64,000 nucleotides of DNA, taken from NCBI GenBank assembly GCA_021787845.1, contig JAJYLH010000002.1:124001-188000 (forward strand), written 5' to 3'. Numbering within the stretch: position 1 is the stretch's first letter; every line of letters begins with the position of its first letter. The notes under the pieces are model-generated. The model was not told where the DNA came from. It made no database searches and saw nothing but the letters and a program-made list of their open reading frames with translations. The stretch is from Myxococcales bacterium (lineage in GTDB: Bacteria > Myxococcota > Myxococcia > Myxococcales > JAJYLH01). Shown here one piece after another: positions 33,944 through 43,592 of this stretch. Both the position numbers and the translations under genes were made by a program.

Positions 33944-34534
33944 CTAGAACTCATCGTCTTCGGGATCCGCGCCGAAGAGCTCGTCGACGCGGAGCTCGAC
34001 CGCGTCGAACGGCTCGGCACGCACCGTCTGCCCGGCCTTCGCGCTGAGCAGGAGCGCATACGCCAGGTCGGTGCGCTTGTAGACCTCGAGAACATGCTCG
34101 ATCGGGTCGGCAATCCAGTAATGCAGGACCCTCGCGGCGAAGTAGCTCTGCATCTTGTCGACCCGATCGACGCTCTCGGTCGACGGCGAGAGGACCTCGC
34201 AGATCCAGTCCGGCACGACGTGGATGGGGCGACCCCTGAGCCGGTCGGGAACACGTTCACGACGCCATCCAGCGAGGTCCGGCCGAAAGAGCTCGTCGCT
34301 CATCTCGATATCGACCTCGGTGAGAATCCACCATCCGCCGGGCCACCGGCCCCCCGGACGGCGATCGAATCGCTCGCCCACTCGCCGGTCGACGTGAGCC
34401 TGGACGATGCTGTGTTCGGCGGTCGGCGCCGCTTTGGACAGCAGGGTGCCGCGAATCAGCTCGATGCGCTCGGACTCCGGGCGAGCCAGCGCCTCTTCGA
34501 TGGTTGCCGGCGTTCGTTTCGGTGCCGTCGCCAT
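33944..34534 (-). CDS. Uma2-family (DUF820) nuclease-fold protein
   Basis: 196 residues from ATG (MATAPKRTPATIEEALA). The family signature is present: RIELIRGTLL near the N-terminus, then EVDIEMSDELFRPDLAGWR and PDWICEVLSPSTESVDRVDK followed by YFAARVLHYWIADP, which form the PD-(D/E)xK-type core. Uma2 proteins are abundant in cyanobacteria and Myxococcota, often in many copies, and their role is unknown. It is divergent from the HAD-IB gene. Confidence 0.88.
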   Translation of the reverse strand: MATAPKRTPATIEEALARPESERIELIRGTLLSKAAPTAEHSIVQAHVDRRVGERFDRRPGGRWPGGWWILTEVDIEMSDELFRPDLAGWRRERVPDRLRGRPIHVVPDWICEVLSPSTESVDRVDKMQSYFAARVLHYWIADPIEHVLEVYKRTDLAYALLLSAKAGQTVRAEPFDAVELRVDELFGADPEDDEF

Positions 34535-34633
34535 GGTCACAGGATAGCTTGTCGAATCCGCCGATCCAACGCAGCGTGCCCGGCTGGGCACGAGGCGTCT
34601 TCGCGCGCGTCACCCGGGTTATCGTCGGCGCCC

Positions 34634-35368
34634 GTGTCGTTCCACCGGACCGCCGCCATCTTCGACCTCGACGACTCCCTCCTCGACGGCAACGCCGGAA
34701 CTATCTTCACATGGTATTTATATTCGCAGAAGCTATTGCGCCAGGACGTTCGGTCGAAGCTCCCTCGGGCGCTCTACGACTTCGCCCGGCGCCGGCTGAC
34801 GGAAGCGGACATGGTGGCCATCGCGAGCCGCGCCCATGTCGGCCTCCGCGCTGACGAGGCGAAGGAACACGCCCGGCGCTGCTTCGAGAAGCACCTGCGC
34901 AAGCGCATCACCGCCGAGGGGATGCGCGCCGTGCGCCGCCACCTGCTCTCGGGCCACCTGGTGCTCCTCGCCTCGGGCAGCCCGCAGCTCGTCATCGACG
35001 AGGTCGCCCGGTTCTTGAACGCGCACCTCGCCATCGGCACCCGCGCGCTCGTGCGCGAGGGGGTCTTCACCGACGAGCTCATCCCGCCGGTCAGCTTCCG
35101 CGAGGGCAAGCGCGAGCACGTCACCCGCGCCTGCGACGCGCACGGCATCGAGCTATCGCAGAGCTGGCTCTACTCCGACTCGATCGCCGACTCCCCGCTG
35201 TTCGAGCGGGTCGGCCATCCGGTCGCCGTCAACCCCAAGCCCGCGTTTCGTCTGGAGGCCGCCCGACGCGGGTGGGAGGTCGCCGACTGGAGGGGACGCT
35301 GGCTGGAGGCTAAGAGCCCTCCTGGAGAGGAGTTCCCGGTCGAGGAATGGGGAAGCTGGGAATCGTGA
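34634..35368 (+). CDS. HAD-IB family phosphatase
   Basis: 244 residues from a GTG start (VSFHRTAAIFDLDDSLLDG). Motif I FDLDDSLL, motif II LLASGSPQLVIDE and motif III/IV YSDSIADSPLFERVG mark subfamily IB, with SerB-like and lysophospholipid or phosphoserine phosphatases. The 100-residue insert between motifs I and II is a helical cap. Substrate unknown. It ends 48 bases from the convergent TPR gene. Confidence 0.9.
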   Translation: MSFHRTAAIFDLDDSLLDGNAGTIFTWYLYSQKLLRQDVRSKLPRALYDFARRRLTEADMVAIASRAHVGLRADEAKEHARRCFEKHLRKRITAEGMRAVRRHLLSGHLVLLASGSPQLVIDEVARFLNAHLAIGTRALVREGVFTDELIPPVSFREGKREHVTRACDAHGIELSQSWLYSDSIADSPLFERVGHPVAVNPKPAFRLEAARRGWEVADWRGRWLEAKSPPGEEFPVEEWGSWES

Positions 35369-35416
35369 GGTCGGGGGGCTCGACGCCGTGCCCGCCCGGG
35401 TCTTGCGCGTCGCCCG

Positions 35417-36115
35417 CTATCGCGCGGTGACGATGACCCGCTTGGTCAGGAGCTGGGCGAGAATCTTCGCGGTGTCCAGGCGGGACATCCCGCAGATGGC
35501 GTAGAGGTCCTCGTAGCTGACGCGACCGTCGATCTGCGCGAGGACGAAACCGGCCCGGTGGTCGAGATCGAGCCAGATGATTTCGTCCGGCGGCGCGACC
35601 ACCGCGGGAATCCCGGCCAGCGGCCCGAGGTGGCTTTCGTACATCGCGGTCAAGGTGGCGACGCACGAGTCCCGAATGGACGTCAGCGTCGGCTGGTTCG
35701 GGTCGCGCTTGAGCAGCGGCTCGATCAGCGTGAGGGCGCCGGAGAAGTCGTTCAAGGCGTAGCGTTCCCGCGCCTGCCGCGCGACCACCACGAGCTCCCC
35801 GGGATCGGTCTCGTGCCTCGCCCGCCGAAAGGCCTCCTCCTCCTCCAGCTCAACGGGATCCCTGCCGTCATCCATGACAACCGGCGGGGCCACCGCCGGC
35901 GCGTCGTCCCAGGCGGTCGCGGCGGCAGCCTCCGAAACCGGAGCGGAAGCGGCGGGCTGCGGTATCAGCGCCCGCCGCAGGTACTCGCGGGCTCGCGGAT
36001 TCTCCGGCTCGATCTTCAGCACCGCGCGCCACGACTCCGCCGCCTCGGCGATGCGGCCGGCGCGGTAGTGCTCGAGCCCTTGGGCCAGAAGGTCGTCCGC
36101 CTCGGCCATCGTCAT
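35417..36115 (-). CDS. TPR-containing partner protein of the Hsp70
   Basis: 232 residues. The ATG overlaps the stop of the Hsp70 gene (ATGA). Residues 3-50 form a TPR ([20 protein letters not shown], then [20 protein letters not shown]) and 105-145 another ([20 protein letters not shown]). A Pro/Ala linker separates them. The last 60 residues ([20 protein letters not shown]) look like a winged-helix-type domain. Translational coupling to the Hsp70 suggests a dedicated co-chaperone or client adaptor. Confidence 0.75.
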   Translation of the reverse strand: MTMAEADDLLAQGLEHYRAGRIAEAAESWRAVLKIEPENPRAREYLRRALIPQPAASAPVSEAAAATAWDDAPAVAPPVVMDDGRDPVELEEEEAFRRARHETDPGELVVVARQARERYALNDFSGALTLIEPLLKRDPNQPTLTSIRDSCVATLTAMYESHLGPLAGIPAVVAPPDEIIWLDLDHRAGFVLAQIDGRVSYEDLYAICGMSRLDTAKILAQLLTKRVIVTAR

Positions 36116-37947
36116 CTCCGACCGAGCTTCTGGGCGATGCCCCTGAGCAGTTGCAAGGTCTGGTCGAGCGACTCCTTGGCCGCGAGCATCATCGCGGTAT
36201 CCCGCGCCGCTTCCGCCGCCCGGGTGCGCTCCAGGAGCTTTGCTGCCCGCGAAACCGCCTCCTCGCCCGACTGCGACCCCTCCACCGCGCTCTTCACTTT
36301 CGGCAGCAACTGCTCCAACTCGTTCGCGAGCTTTCCCGCGTCCTGCTGCACCGACGCGAACTGCTCCTCGGTCTTTCGCGCCAGGAGGTAGTCGGCGTTC
36401 TGCTCCATCATCTGCCGCACCTCCTCGTCGGTGAGGCCGCTGGTCGCGGTCACCTGGATGCTTTGGCGCTGCCCGGTCTTCAGGTCCTTGGCGCTGACGC
36501 CGACGATGCCGTCCGAGGAGATCTCGAACAGCACGTCGATCTCCACCTCGCCGCGTAGCGCCTTGGGCAGATTGTCGAGGATGAGCTCGCCCAGCAGCTC
36601 GTTGCCCTGAGCTTGAGGGCTCTCGCCCTGCATCACCATGATCTTCGCGGCCTTCTGGTTGTCCTTGATCGTGGTGAACAGGTGGGAGGCGCTGGTCGGG
36701 ACGGTGGTGTTCTTCGGAATCAGCACCTGGACGAGCCCCCCGGCGATGCACACGCCGAGGGAGTGCGGGGTCACGTCGAGAAGCAACACCCCGGCACCGC
36801 TGTCGGCCTCCTTGGCGAGCGCGTGCGCCTGAATCGCCGCGCCGAGCGCCACCGCTTCCTGGGGATGCACCCCTTTCGAGGGCTCGCGGTCGAAGACCCG
36901 CCGACAAGCCGCCTGAATCGCGGGCATCCGCGTCATCCCTCCGACCAGGACCACTTCGTCCAGGTCGCGCGCCGAGCGGAACGCGTCTCGCATCACGTCC
37001 TGGCACAACCTCGCGCAGCGATCGACCAGGTCCCTCGTCTTCTCCTCGAACTCCGCGCGCCGCAGGACCCGCTGCAGGTGGAGCGGCCCGCCTGGCGTCG
37101 TCGCGATGAAGGGCAGGTTCACCTCGCTCTCCTGCGCGTCCGACAGCGCGATCTTCGCTTTCTCCGCCGCGTCCTTCAGCCGCTGGCGCGCCATCGGGTC
37201 CGCGCGCAAGACGAGGCCTTCCGCGCGTTCGAAAGGGTCGGCGAGCAAGTCGATCAGCCGTTCGTCGAAATCGTCGCCGCCGAGGAAGGTGTCGCCGCCG
37301 GTCGCGACCACGTCGAAGACGCCGCTGCCGATGTTGAGAAGGGAGACGTCGAAGGTGCCGCCGCCGAGGTCGAACACCACCACCTTCTTGTCGACCTTGC
37401 GGCCGAACCCGTAGGCGAGCGCCGCCGCGGTCGGCTCGTTGATGATCCGCAGCACGTCGAGGCCGGAGATCTTGCCGGCGTCCAAGGTGGCGGTGCGCTG
37501 GGCGTCGTTGAAATGGGCGGGGACCGTGATCACCGACTTGACCACCGGCTGGCCGAACCACGCTTCCGCGTCGAGCTTCAGCTCGGTCAGGATCATCGCG
37601 GCGATTTCAGGAAGCGCCATCGTCCGCCCGCCAAGCTCGACCCGCACGTCGTCGTGCGGCCCCTCGACGATGCGATAGGTCGCCTTCGCCCGGGCCTGCT
37701 GCACCTGCGCGCTCGACCACTTCCGGCCGATGAGCCTCTTGGAAGCGGTGACGGTCTGCTCGGCGTTGGTGACCGCCTGCCGCTTGGCCAGCTCCCCGAC
37801 CAGATAGCGCCCGGTGCGCGCGTAGGCGACGACGCTCGGAAGCAGCTCGTAGCCGCTGCGCCCCGCGATCACGGTCGGAACGCCGTCCACCACCGTCGCG
37901 ACGACGCTGTTCGTGGTCCCCAGATCGATTCCGATGATCGGTTCCAT
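36112..37947 (-). CDS. Hsp70 chaperone (DnaK paralogue)
   Basis: 611 residues from ATG ([19 protein letters not shown]). ATPase motifs [35 protein letters not shown] and [13 protein letters not shown] are intact, and the substrate-binding domain has [12 protein letters not shown]. It is shorter than E. coli DnaK and its C-terminus lacks the usual acidic disordered tail. No dnaJ or grpE lies next to it; instead a TPR protein is coupled to its stop. This makes it a specialised paralogue rather than the housekeeping DnaK, which I infer lies elsewhere. Confidence 0.9.
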   Translation of the reverse strand: MEPIIGIDLGTTNSVVATVVDGVPTVIAGRSGYELLPSVVAYARTGRYLVGELAKRQAVTNAEQTVTASKRLIGRKWSSAQVQQARAKATYRIVEGPHDDVRVELGGRTMALPEIAAMILTELKLDAEAWFGQPVVKSVITVPAHFNDAQRTATLDAGKISGLDVLRIINEPTAAALAYGFGRKVDKKVVVFDLGGGTFDVSLLNIGSGVFDVVATGGDTFLGGDDFDERLIDLLADPFERAEGLVLRADPMARQRLKDAAEKAKIALSDAQESEVNLPFIATTPGGPLHLQRVLRRAEFEEKTRDLVDRCARLCQDVMRDAFRSARDLDEVVLVGGMTRMPAIQAACRRVFDREPSKGVHPQEAVALGAAIQAHALAKEADSGAGVLLLDVTPHSLGVCIAGGLVQVLIPKNTTVPTSASHLFTTIKDNQKAAKIMVMQGESPQAQGNELLGELILDNLPKALRGEVEIDVLFEISSDGIVGVSAKDLKTGQRQSIQVTATSGLTDEEVRQMMEQNADYLLARKTEEQFASVQQDAGKLANELEQLLPKVKSAVEGSQSGEEAVSRAAKLLERTRAAEAARDTAMMLAAKESLDQTLQLLRGIAQKLGRR

Positions 37948-38339
37948 CGCGTATCGACGGCGCTCGACCGCCGCCTCCCTGCCCTCGTTAACGAAGCTCG
38001 TCCGCTCGCCAACCGCGTTCGCGGGACAGGATAAGACATCGCGGCCGCGGCGAGGCACCTGTCTTGCCAGGCGCGCCGCGTGAGGCCCCCGCCCAAGCGG
38101 CTCCCGGCGAGCCTTCCAGACGGGGCCGGAGCGAACAGGCATGCCGCCGCTCGCGCACGGCTGCCCGGCGTTGGCTGCCTCCCGGAAACGCTACTACCCA
38201 TCAGATCCGGTCTAGGCGTCCAGGATCGTCGGCGCGGCGGCCCTCCACGACCCGGGCTGGTCTCCGCAGGTGCGCGCACGGGGGGCTGCGGCGAATCGTC
38301 TTGCGGAGCCCGAAGACGCACCATCGCCGCGGTGAGCTC
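37948..38339. other. 392-base region without a supported gene
   Basis: Between the Hsp70 start and the end of the repeat lipoprotein gene, both on the minus strand. No frame has plausible composition and I see no strong hairpin. The Hsp70 promoter should lie here. Confidence 0.5.
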
Positions 38340-40859
38340 TCATGGGCATTGCGAGCCGCGCGCGCAGCTCGCGGCGTTGAGGGTCGGGAAACCACCGTGA
38401 ACGTAGACGGAGAGCAAGTCGACTCCCACTGTCGCACCGTTGAGCGTCTTGGTGCCCGCCGTCGACGCGTCGGAGAAGGTCGCGTGCGTCACGTCGGTCA
38501 CCGCGTTCGCGCAGCCGGTAACGGTCACCGGCACGGTCCCTGCGAGAAGCGTCAGAGCGCGATTCGCCGTGAGCAGAGCGGTGGCACCAGCAACTCCGCT
38601 GCAGTTGAGATTCAGCGTCGCGTTGGCGATGATCGCCGTCGAGTCGAGCTGGGTGTAGAGCGCTTGAGCCGACTTTCCCGCCACGGTCACGTCGAGCGTG
38701 CCGCTCACATTCAGCACCGAGCTCTCCTCGGTGAGCAATCCCTGGGAACCGCTGCTGCCAAGCCCAGTGCTTCCCAACGTCGTCGTTCCATTGAGCCCGC
38801 CCGCAGACCCGACCACGATCAGCATCGGCAAGTAGGTCGTCCCCGTCGCGCTGAAGCTCGCGCTCGACGAAGCGCCGTAGCTCGAGGCGTAGGAAACGTC
38901 GAGCCCGTTCGCGTTGCCATCGAGCGTGACCGTTCCGCTGTTCGAGAACTGCGAGCCCGCGCTCATCAGAATTCCCCAACTCGCGTTCCCCGTCGCCGAG
39001 AAGCTGGTCGCGGTGGAACAGGCGGCGCCATCGGCACAGACGAGACCCACGGTCGAGTCATCCGCGTGCACGCCGTCCAGTACCGCATTCGACCGGTCGA
39101 TGCGCACCGCCGTGTCGGTGAAGTGGTCGAAATAGAGGTTCTTCAGCACCAGGTCCGCGACCGGCACGCTCGTCATCAGCCCGCGATAACCGACAGCGGT
39201 GTTGGGGTCTTGGTCCGTCGCGCCGCTCAGCACTGTCGTGCCGGCGGCACCGCTTCCCTCGATCGTCAGCGCTACCGAGCTCTTCATCGTCTTCACGAGG
39301 TCGATCAGCGTCTGCCCGGCGGCCGCCCGCCAGGTTCCGGCGGCGAGCGAAATCGTCACGCTGTGCAGGAGCACGTCCGGCAGCGCATCCAACGCGCCTT
39401 GCGGCGTCGCGAAGGCGCACGCCGGCTCCGCGCCCGCCGAGTCGTCGGCGTCGACCGACCCGTCGCACTTCGTGTCGCTCCCGTTCGGACGCACGTAGAC
39501 CGTCACCGCTGCCGTAGTCCGACGCGCGAGACCGAGCGCGCCCGGGGCCTCGGGAAACCACGCTCCCCCCTTCACGCTGAGCAGCGCCCCTTCCGCTCCC
39601 GGCGCGAGGCCCGCGAAAGCGCCAACGCCCATCGTCATCAGCGCGCCCTGCGAAAACGTCGTCGCTCCGGTTCCGCCGTTGGCGACCGCGACGACGCCCG
39701 TGACGTTGACCGCGTTGCCCGCCACGTCCCCGCTGAGCGGCGCGCACTCCCACCCCGAATCCGTCCGTCGAACGTACTCTCCCGTCGGGCAGCTCGACGG
39801 CACGACCGGCGTCGTTTGCTCGTCGACCGCCGGCGCGCAGGTGAAGCCGCTTCCCGTCGACTGCACGAATTCGCCCGCCGGGCAGCTCGACACCACCGGC
39901 GTCTTCTGGTCGTCGACCGCCGGCGCGCAGGTCCAGCCGCTTCCCGTCGACTGCACGAATTCGCCCGAGGGGCAACTCGACACCACCGGCGTCTTCTGCG
40001 GGTCGATCGCCGGCGCGCAGGTGAAGCCGCTTCCCGTCGACTGCACGAATTCGCCCGAGAGGCAGCCCGACACCACCGGCGTCTTCGTCGGGTCCGGCGC
40101 ATCGACGCAGGTCCAACCAGCCCCCGTGCTGCTGACGAGCTGACCCGCCGCGCAGCCCGTGACCGCGACCGTGTTCGACAAGTCCGGCGCGTCCACGCAG
40201 GCCCAGCCGGCGTCGGTTCGGCTGACGAGCTGACCGGCCGCGCACTGGTCGACCACCGGCGTCTTCGTCACGTCGACGGCCTTCGCGCAGGCCCAGCCAT
40301 TGTCGGTCATCGTCACCGCTTCCCCCGAGCGGCAGCTCATGACGTACGGCGTGTGCGCCGTGTTGATGGGCGAGTCGCAGGTCCACCCGGTCGAAGTCTT
40401 GAACACCACCTCGCCCGCGCCACAGGGCGAGACCACCGGCGTCCTCGTCACGTCGATCGACGGCGCGCACGCCCATCCATCCGCGGTTCGCTGCACGAAC
40501 TCTCCCGGCGAGCACCCGTCGACCGTCGGCGTCTGGTCGGGGTTGGGCGGGTCGACGCAGGCCCAGCCGTCCGCCGTCCGGCTCACGAGCTGCCCGGCAG
40601 CGCAGCTATCCACCGTGGGGGTATGGTCGGGAGACACGTCCGGCGGGGTCTGGCACGTCCACCCCGACGCGGTCCGCACCAACACCTGGCCGACCGCGCA
40701 CGAACGCGCGTCGAACGGCACCTTCGACGAATCGACCGAGACCGTCTCGGATTTCGGGTCGACGACCACGCCCGCGCCGGCGGTCACCGGCGGCCGGCTG
40801 GACTGGACGACACACCCGACCGCGCCCAGCGCGACTCCGGCGAGAAAGATTCGGCGCAT
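38340..40859 (-). CDS. repeat lipoprotein with tail-fibre-like linker and beta-helix domain
   Basis: 839 residues. Signal and lipobox IFLAGVALGAVGC. Residues 50-385 are eleven repeats of about 30 residues with the pattern CxxGE(F/L)VxxTxxGWxC, each with one Cys pair; three adjacent units are nearly identical at DNA level with a 90-base period (39850-40080). Residues 395-425 read NVTGVVAVANGGTGATTF, a word common in phage tail fibres and bacterial adhesins. The last 380 residues are Ser/Thr/Gly-rich short strands (GNANGLDVSYASSYGASSSA) like a right-handed beta-helix. Predicted surface protein. It lies 21 bases after the preceding minus-strand gene and could belong to the transcription unit of the injection system. 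Confidence 0.8.
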   Translation of the reverse strand: MRRIFLAGVALGAVGCVVQSSRPPVTAGAGVVVDPKSETVSVDSSKVPFDARSCAVGQVLVRTASGWTCQTPPDVSPDHTPTVDSCAAGQLVSRTADGWACVDPPNPDQTPTVDGCSPGEFVQRTADGWACAPSIDVTRTPVVSPCGAGEVVFKTSTGWTCDSPINTAHTPYVMSCRSGEAVTMTDNGWACAKAVDVTKTPVVDQCAAGQLVSRTDAGWACVDAPDLSNTVAVTGCAAGQLVSSTGAGWTCVDAPDPTKTPVVSGCLSGEFVQSTGSGFTCAPAIDPQKTPVVSSCPSGEFVQSTGSGWTCAPAVDDQKTPVVSSCPAGEFVQSTGSGFTCAPAVDEQTTPVVPSSCPTGEYVRRTDSGWECAPLSGDVAGNAVNVTGVVAVANGGTGATTFSQGALMTMGVGAFAGLAPGAEGALLSVKGGAWFPEAPGALGLARRTTAAVTVYVRPNGSDTKCDGSVDADDSAGAEPACAFATPQGALDALPDVLLHSVTISLAAGTWRAAAGQTLIDLVKTMKSSVALTIEGSGAAGTTVLSGATDQDPNTAVGYRGLMTSVPVADLVLKNLYFDHFTDTAVRIDRSNAVLDGVHADDSTVGLVCADGAACSTATSFSATGNASWGILMSAGSQFSNSGTVTLDGNANGLDVSYASSYGASSSASFSATGTTYLPMLIVVGSAGGLNGTTTLGSTGLGSSGSQGLLTEESSVLNVSGTLDVTVAGKSAQALYTQLDSTAIIANATLNLNCSGVAGATALLTANRALTLLAGTVPVTVTGCANAVTDVTHATFSDASTAGTKTLNGATVGVDLLSVYVHGGFPTLNAASCARGSQCP

Positions 40860-40880
40860 GAGAACAGACTCCTGCTCGCC

Positions 40881-42101
40881 TCACGGCGCGGACGAATGGG
40901 GGAGGACCACGAAAAGGATGACGCTGGTCGCCGCCGCCGTGGCCGCGACCGCCCAGGAAACGTTCGCCGCCACCCCCTCCCGCGCGGCGAGGCCTTGAGC
41001 TCGGTCGTAGGAGGTCACGTCCACCGTCTGGTCGCGGGCGCGGGCGGCGGAAACAGTCCGGAGGCCGAAGTAGGTACCGCTAGCGGTGCCGATAGCCGCC
41101 AGCGCTACCGTCAAGTACGGTACCCACCGCTCCCCCGGCGACCGGACCCGCAGAGCCCTTTCGAAGGCCGCGGGCGTGACGAACACGGCGGTCGGCACCG
41201 TCGCCACGGTCCCTTGGGGCGGGGCGAGGCGAGCCGCAAGACCGGGCGCGGTAGCGGCTCCGCCCGGCGTCGGGACCGGCGCGACGACGCCGCCAGCCTG
41301 GACCGACGCGACGGCACCCGGCGAAGAAGCGGCTCGAGTCGACCTCGCCGGATGCGTCGCCGGGCGGGACGCCGCCCGCGCCACGGCCGATGCGCCACCG
41401 GGAAGCGTGTGCTTCCCGGGAGCGGTGCCTCCCGTCGATCCGACGACTGCTCCTTCCGGCCGACCCGCGCTTGTCGGCGGCGCGCTCTCCGGTTCGGCGA
41501 CACCAGGCGACGGCGATCCGCCGGCTCCCGGCGCGGCCAGCGGGAGCGCCAGCGCCAACTCGTCGCTCGGTGCCGGCCGCACCGGAGCAAGGGGAAGCGC
41601 CAGGTCGTTGTTCGGTGGCGCCCCGGCGGGCGCGAGCGGGAGCGCCAGGTCGAGCCGGGCGCTTGCTCCCTCCGGCACCGCTGCCGCTTGGCATAAGCGC
41701 TGCGCGACCCCGGCGAGGGCGGGAACGAGCGCAGACCCTTCGGACACGCCCGTGGCGTACGCGAGCCGCACCCGGGCACCTCGGGTTTCTACCAGCTCCG
41801 CCTCGATCCGATAGCGGTGCGATTGGCTCGACACCCGCACCGTCGCAACGAAGGTGGCCTGGACTCGCCGCCCCGCCGCTGCCACGCACCGTTCGGCCGC
41901 GCGGCACCGCGCCAGGCGCGCTGCCTGCTTCGGCGACGGCACCACGAGGCGCAGCGACGCGCAGGCCGGTGCGCGAAAAGCCTCCCTCCAGCTCACCGAG
42001 AGCCCTGCCTGAATCCAGGGGGGCACCCGGTGGGCGACCGGCGGCGCCGGCAGGAGCGATGAAACCGCTGCTGCCGCGACCAGGCCGGCGAACGATGCCA
42101 T
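40881..42101 (-). CDS. exported/membrane Pro-rich protein downstream of the injection system
   Basis: 406 residues from the ATG at 42101, preceded by GGAGGCGGAGG; an ATG at 42176 is possible but has no such site. A signal-like segment (ASFAGLVAAAAVSSLLPAP) is followed by a folded domain of about 130 residues (AERCVAAAGRRVQATFVATV, then YRIEAELVETRGARVRLAYA), a 170-residue Pro/Ala/Gly linker with short repeats, and two C-terminal membrane helices (PYLTVALAAIGTASGTYF and WAVAATAAATSVILFVVL). Domain order resembles PEGA-type envelope proteins of Myxococcota. It starts 121 bases after the gpV spike gene on the same strand. Function unknown. Confidence 0.7.
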   Translation of the reverse strand: MASFAGLVAAAAVSSLLPAPPVAHRVPPWIQAGLSVSWREAFRAPACASLRLVVPSPKQAARLARCRAAERCVAAAGRRVQATFVATVRVSSQSHRYRIEAELVETRGARVRLAYATGVSEGSALVPALAGVAQRLCQAAAVPEGASARLDLALPLAPAGAPPNNDLALPLAPVRPAPSDELALALPLAAPGAGGSPSPGVAEPESAPPTSAGRPEGAVVGSTGGTAPGKHTLPGGASAVARAASRPATHPARSTRAASSPGAVASVQAGGVVAPVPTPGGAATAPGLAARLAPPQGTVATVPTAVFVTPAAFERALRVRSPGERWVPYLTVALAAIGTASGTYFGLRTVSAARARDQTVDVTSYDRAQGLAAREGVAANVSWAVAATAAATSVILFVVLPHSSAP

Positions 42102-42221
42102 CCTCCGCCTCCGACTGTAGGAACCGAAGAGCCGGTCTATCACGGGTGCCGGCGCCCACAACCAGGCAGGCAGCAACCGGAAGAGCCCGCCGGGCAGCAG
42201 GAGGAGGGAAGCGCTGCCGCT

Positions 42222-42905
42222 CTAGTTGATGTTGACGCGGGAAGCCTTGATGTTCAGCGACGGGCCCGCCTCGTAGTGCGAGGCCTGGCCGCTCTTGACG
42301 TTGAGGGCCTTGCCGACGTCGAGCTTGCCGTTCTCCTTCGCCTTGATCTCCAGCTCCTTGCAGTCGATCTTCACCTTCCCGTTCGGCGCCAGGATCTCGA
42401 CGTCGCCCTCGGTCGCCTCGAGCTTCCACTTCTTCGCCTTCACGTCCCAGGTGAGCGTCCGCTTGCCGCTCTTGTCGGCGATGACTATCTTCTCGGCGCC
42501 CTTGGTGTCGTCGAGCGTGATGGTGTGGCCGGTACGGCTCTTGATTTGCCGGATGTTGTTCTTGTCGTTGGGCGCGGCCTTGGGCGGCTTGTCCTTGGCG
42601 CTCCACAGGCACCCGATGACGTAGCCGCGGCTCGACTCGCCCCGCTCGAAAGCGACCAAGACCTCGTCCTGCACCTCCGGAATCCAGTAGAAGCCCCGGT
42701 CGGGCCCGGCGATGGGCTCTGCCACCCGAATCCAGTCGGATTCCGGAGTGTTCGGCAGACGGGGGAACATCACCTTCACCCGCCCCAGCTTCTGGTCGTC
42801 CTTGTTGTTGGTGACGATGCCCACCTCGACCCCGTACATCTTCGCGGAGGCGGAAGGGGTCCCGTCCCCTTCGTACGAGTGGATCATCCGGTAGAGATTG
42901 CTCAT
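42222..42905 (-). CDS. contractile injection system spike, gpV/VgrG-like
   Basis: 227 residues. The N-terminal half (GVEVGIVTNNKDDQKLGRVKV, then MFPRLPNTPESDWIRVAEPI, GFYWIPEVQDEVLVAFE and SSRGYVIGCLWS) is the OB-fold of baseplate spike proteins of the gpV/gp5/VgrG group. The rest is a strand-rich needle with Lys/Asp repeats (WDVKAKKWKLEATEGDVEIL). In Afp/PVC systems this corresponds to the Afp8-type spike, but its gp27-like hub half is here a separate gene at 54776-58894. It is the last recognisable injection-system gene of the cluster. Confidence 0.93.
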   Translation of the reverse strand: MSNLYRMIHSYEGDGTPSASAKMYGVEVGIVTNNKDDQKLGRVKVMFPRLPNTPESDWIRVAEPIAGPDRGFYWIPEVQDEVLVAFERGESSRGYVIGCLWSAKDKPPKAAPNDKNNIRQIKSRTGHTITLDDTKGAEKIVIADKSGKRTLTWDVKAKKWKLEATEGDVEILAPNGKVKIDCKELEIKAKENGKLDVGKALNVKSGQASHYEAGPSLNIKASRVNIN

Positions 42906-42939
42906 CGCTTGGTCTCCGACCCAGAGCGCTCCTGGTTGG

Positions 42940-43560
42940 CTAGAGCATCGGGGGAATGGTCAGCACCGTCCCGGGCTTCACGTCCTTCGGCTCCAGGATG
43001 CCGTTCGCGTCGGCGATGCGGCGCCACTCGGCCGGGTCGTCGTACTCCTCGCCCGCGATCAAGGAGAGGCTCTCGCCCGCCTTCACCGTCCGGCGCTTGG
43101 TGTGGTCGGGGGAGTTGCGGGGGTTCGCTTTGAGCTGGTCCTTCGCCGGATGGTACTCCTTGAAGCTCACCGACAAGGTCGCCCGCACCGGCATCCCGGT
43201 CGAGGCGAACATCGTGAACCGCTGGGTCACCTCTTCGAGGATCCCCTCGAACTTGAAGCCGCCCCACGCGAAGAGCACCCGCGGCGGCCGGTGGAGGTCG
43301 GCGTCGACCATCGCCAGCGCCAGAATCTTGTCGGTGTGCTCGCGGACGTCCTTGCCCTGCTCGTAGGTGTCGAAGAACAGCTCCATCGAGAGGTTCATCG
43401 AGTTGCCACTGGTGAACTCGATTTCCGGCGCGTCGAGCCCGGGGCTCTTGTGCGGCTCCCACTGGGTGCTCTTCTTGAGCGTGTACTCCTTCGGGTTGAA
43501 GAGCACCGTGAACTTCTGGTTCTTGTCCAGGTTCAAGAGCGTCGCTTTCTCGAGTGCCAT
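42940..43560 (-). CDS. CIS-tube/LysM baseplate protein (Afp7/PVC7-like)
   Basis: 206 residues. Residues 8-150 match the CIS_tube type domain of eCIS baseplates (KFTVLFNPKEYTLKKSTQW, MELFFDTYEQGKDVREHT, HRPPRVLFAWGGFKFEGIL). Residues 160-206 are a LysM module (RRTVKAGESLSLIAGEEYDD, then ANGILEPKDVKPGTVLTIPP). This is the Afp7/PVC7 layout; it links the tube end to the spike. It is between the 1431-residue protein and gpV, both at short distances. Confidence 0.92.
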   Translation of the reverse strand: MALEKATLLNLDKNQKFTVLFNPKEYTLKKSTQWEPHKSPGLDAPEIEFTSGNSMNLSMELFFDTYEQGKDVREHTDKILALAMVDADLHRPPRVLFAWGGFKFEGILEEVTQRFTMFASTGMPVRATLSVSFKEYHPAKDQLKANPRNSPDHTKRRTVKAGESLSLIAGEEYDDPAEWRRIADANGILEPKDVKPGTVLTIPPML

Positions 43561-43592
43561 GGTCCTCTCCTTCTCGAAACTCTTGGAAAAGG

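Noticed and set aside
38340-40859. The repeat lipoprotein as a true tail fibre of the injection system
   Set aside because: It has a lipoprotein signal, so it should be membrane-anchored; kept only as a possible anchor or surface partner.
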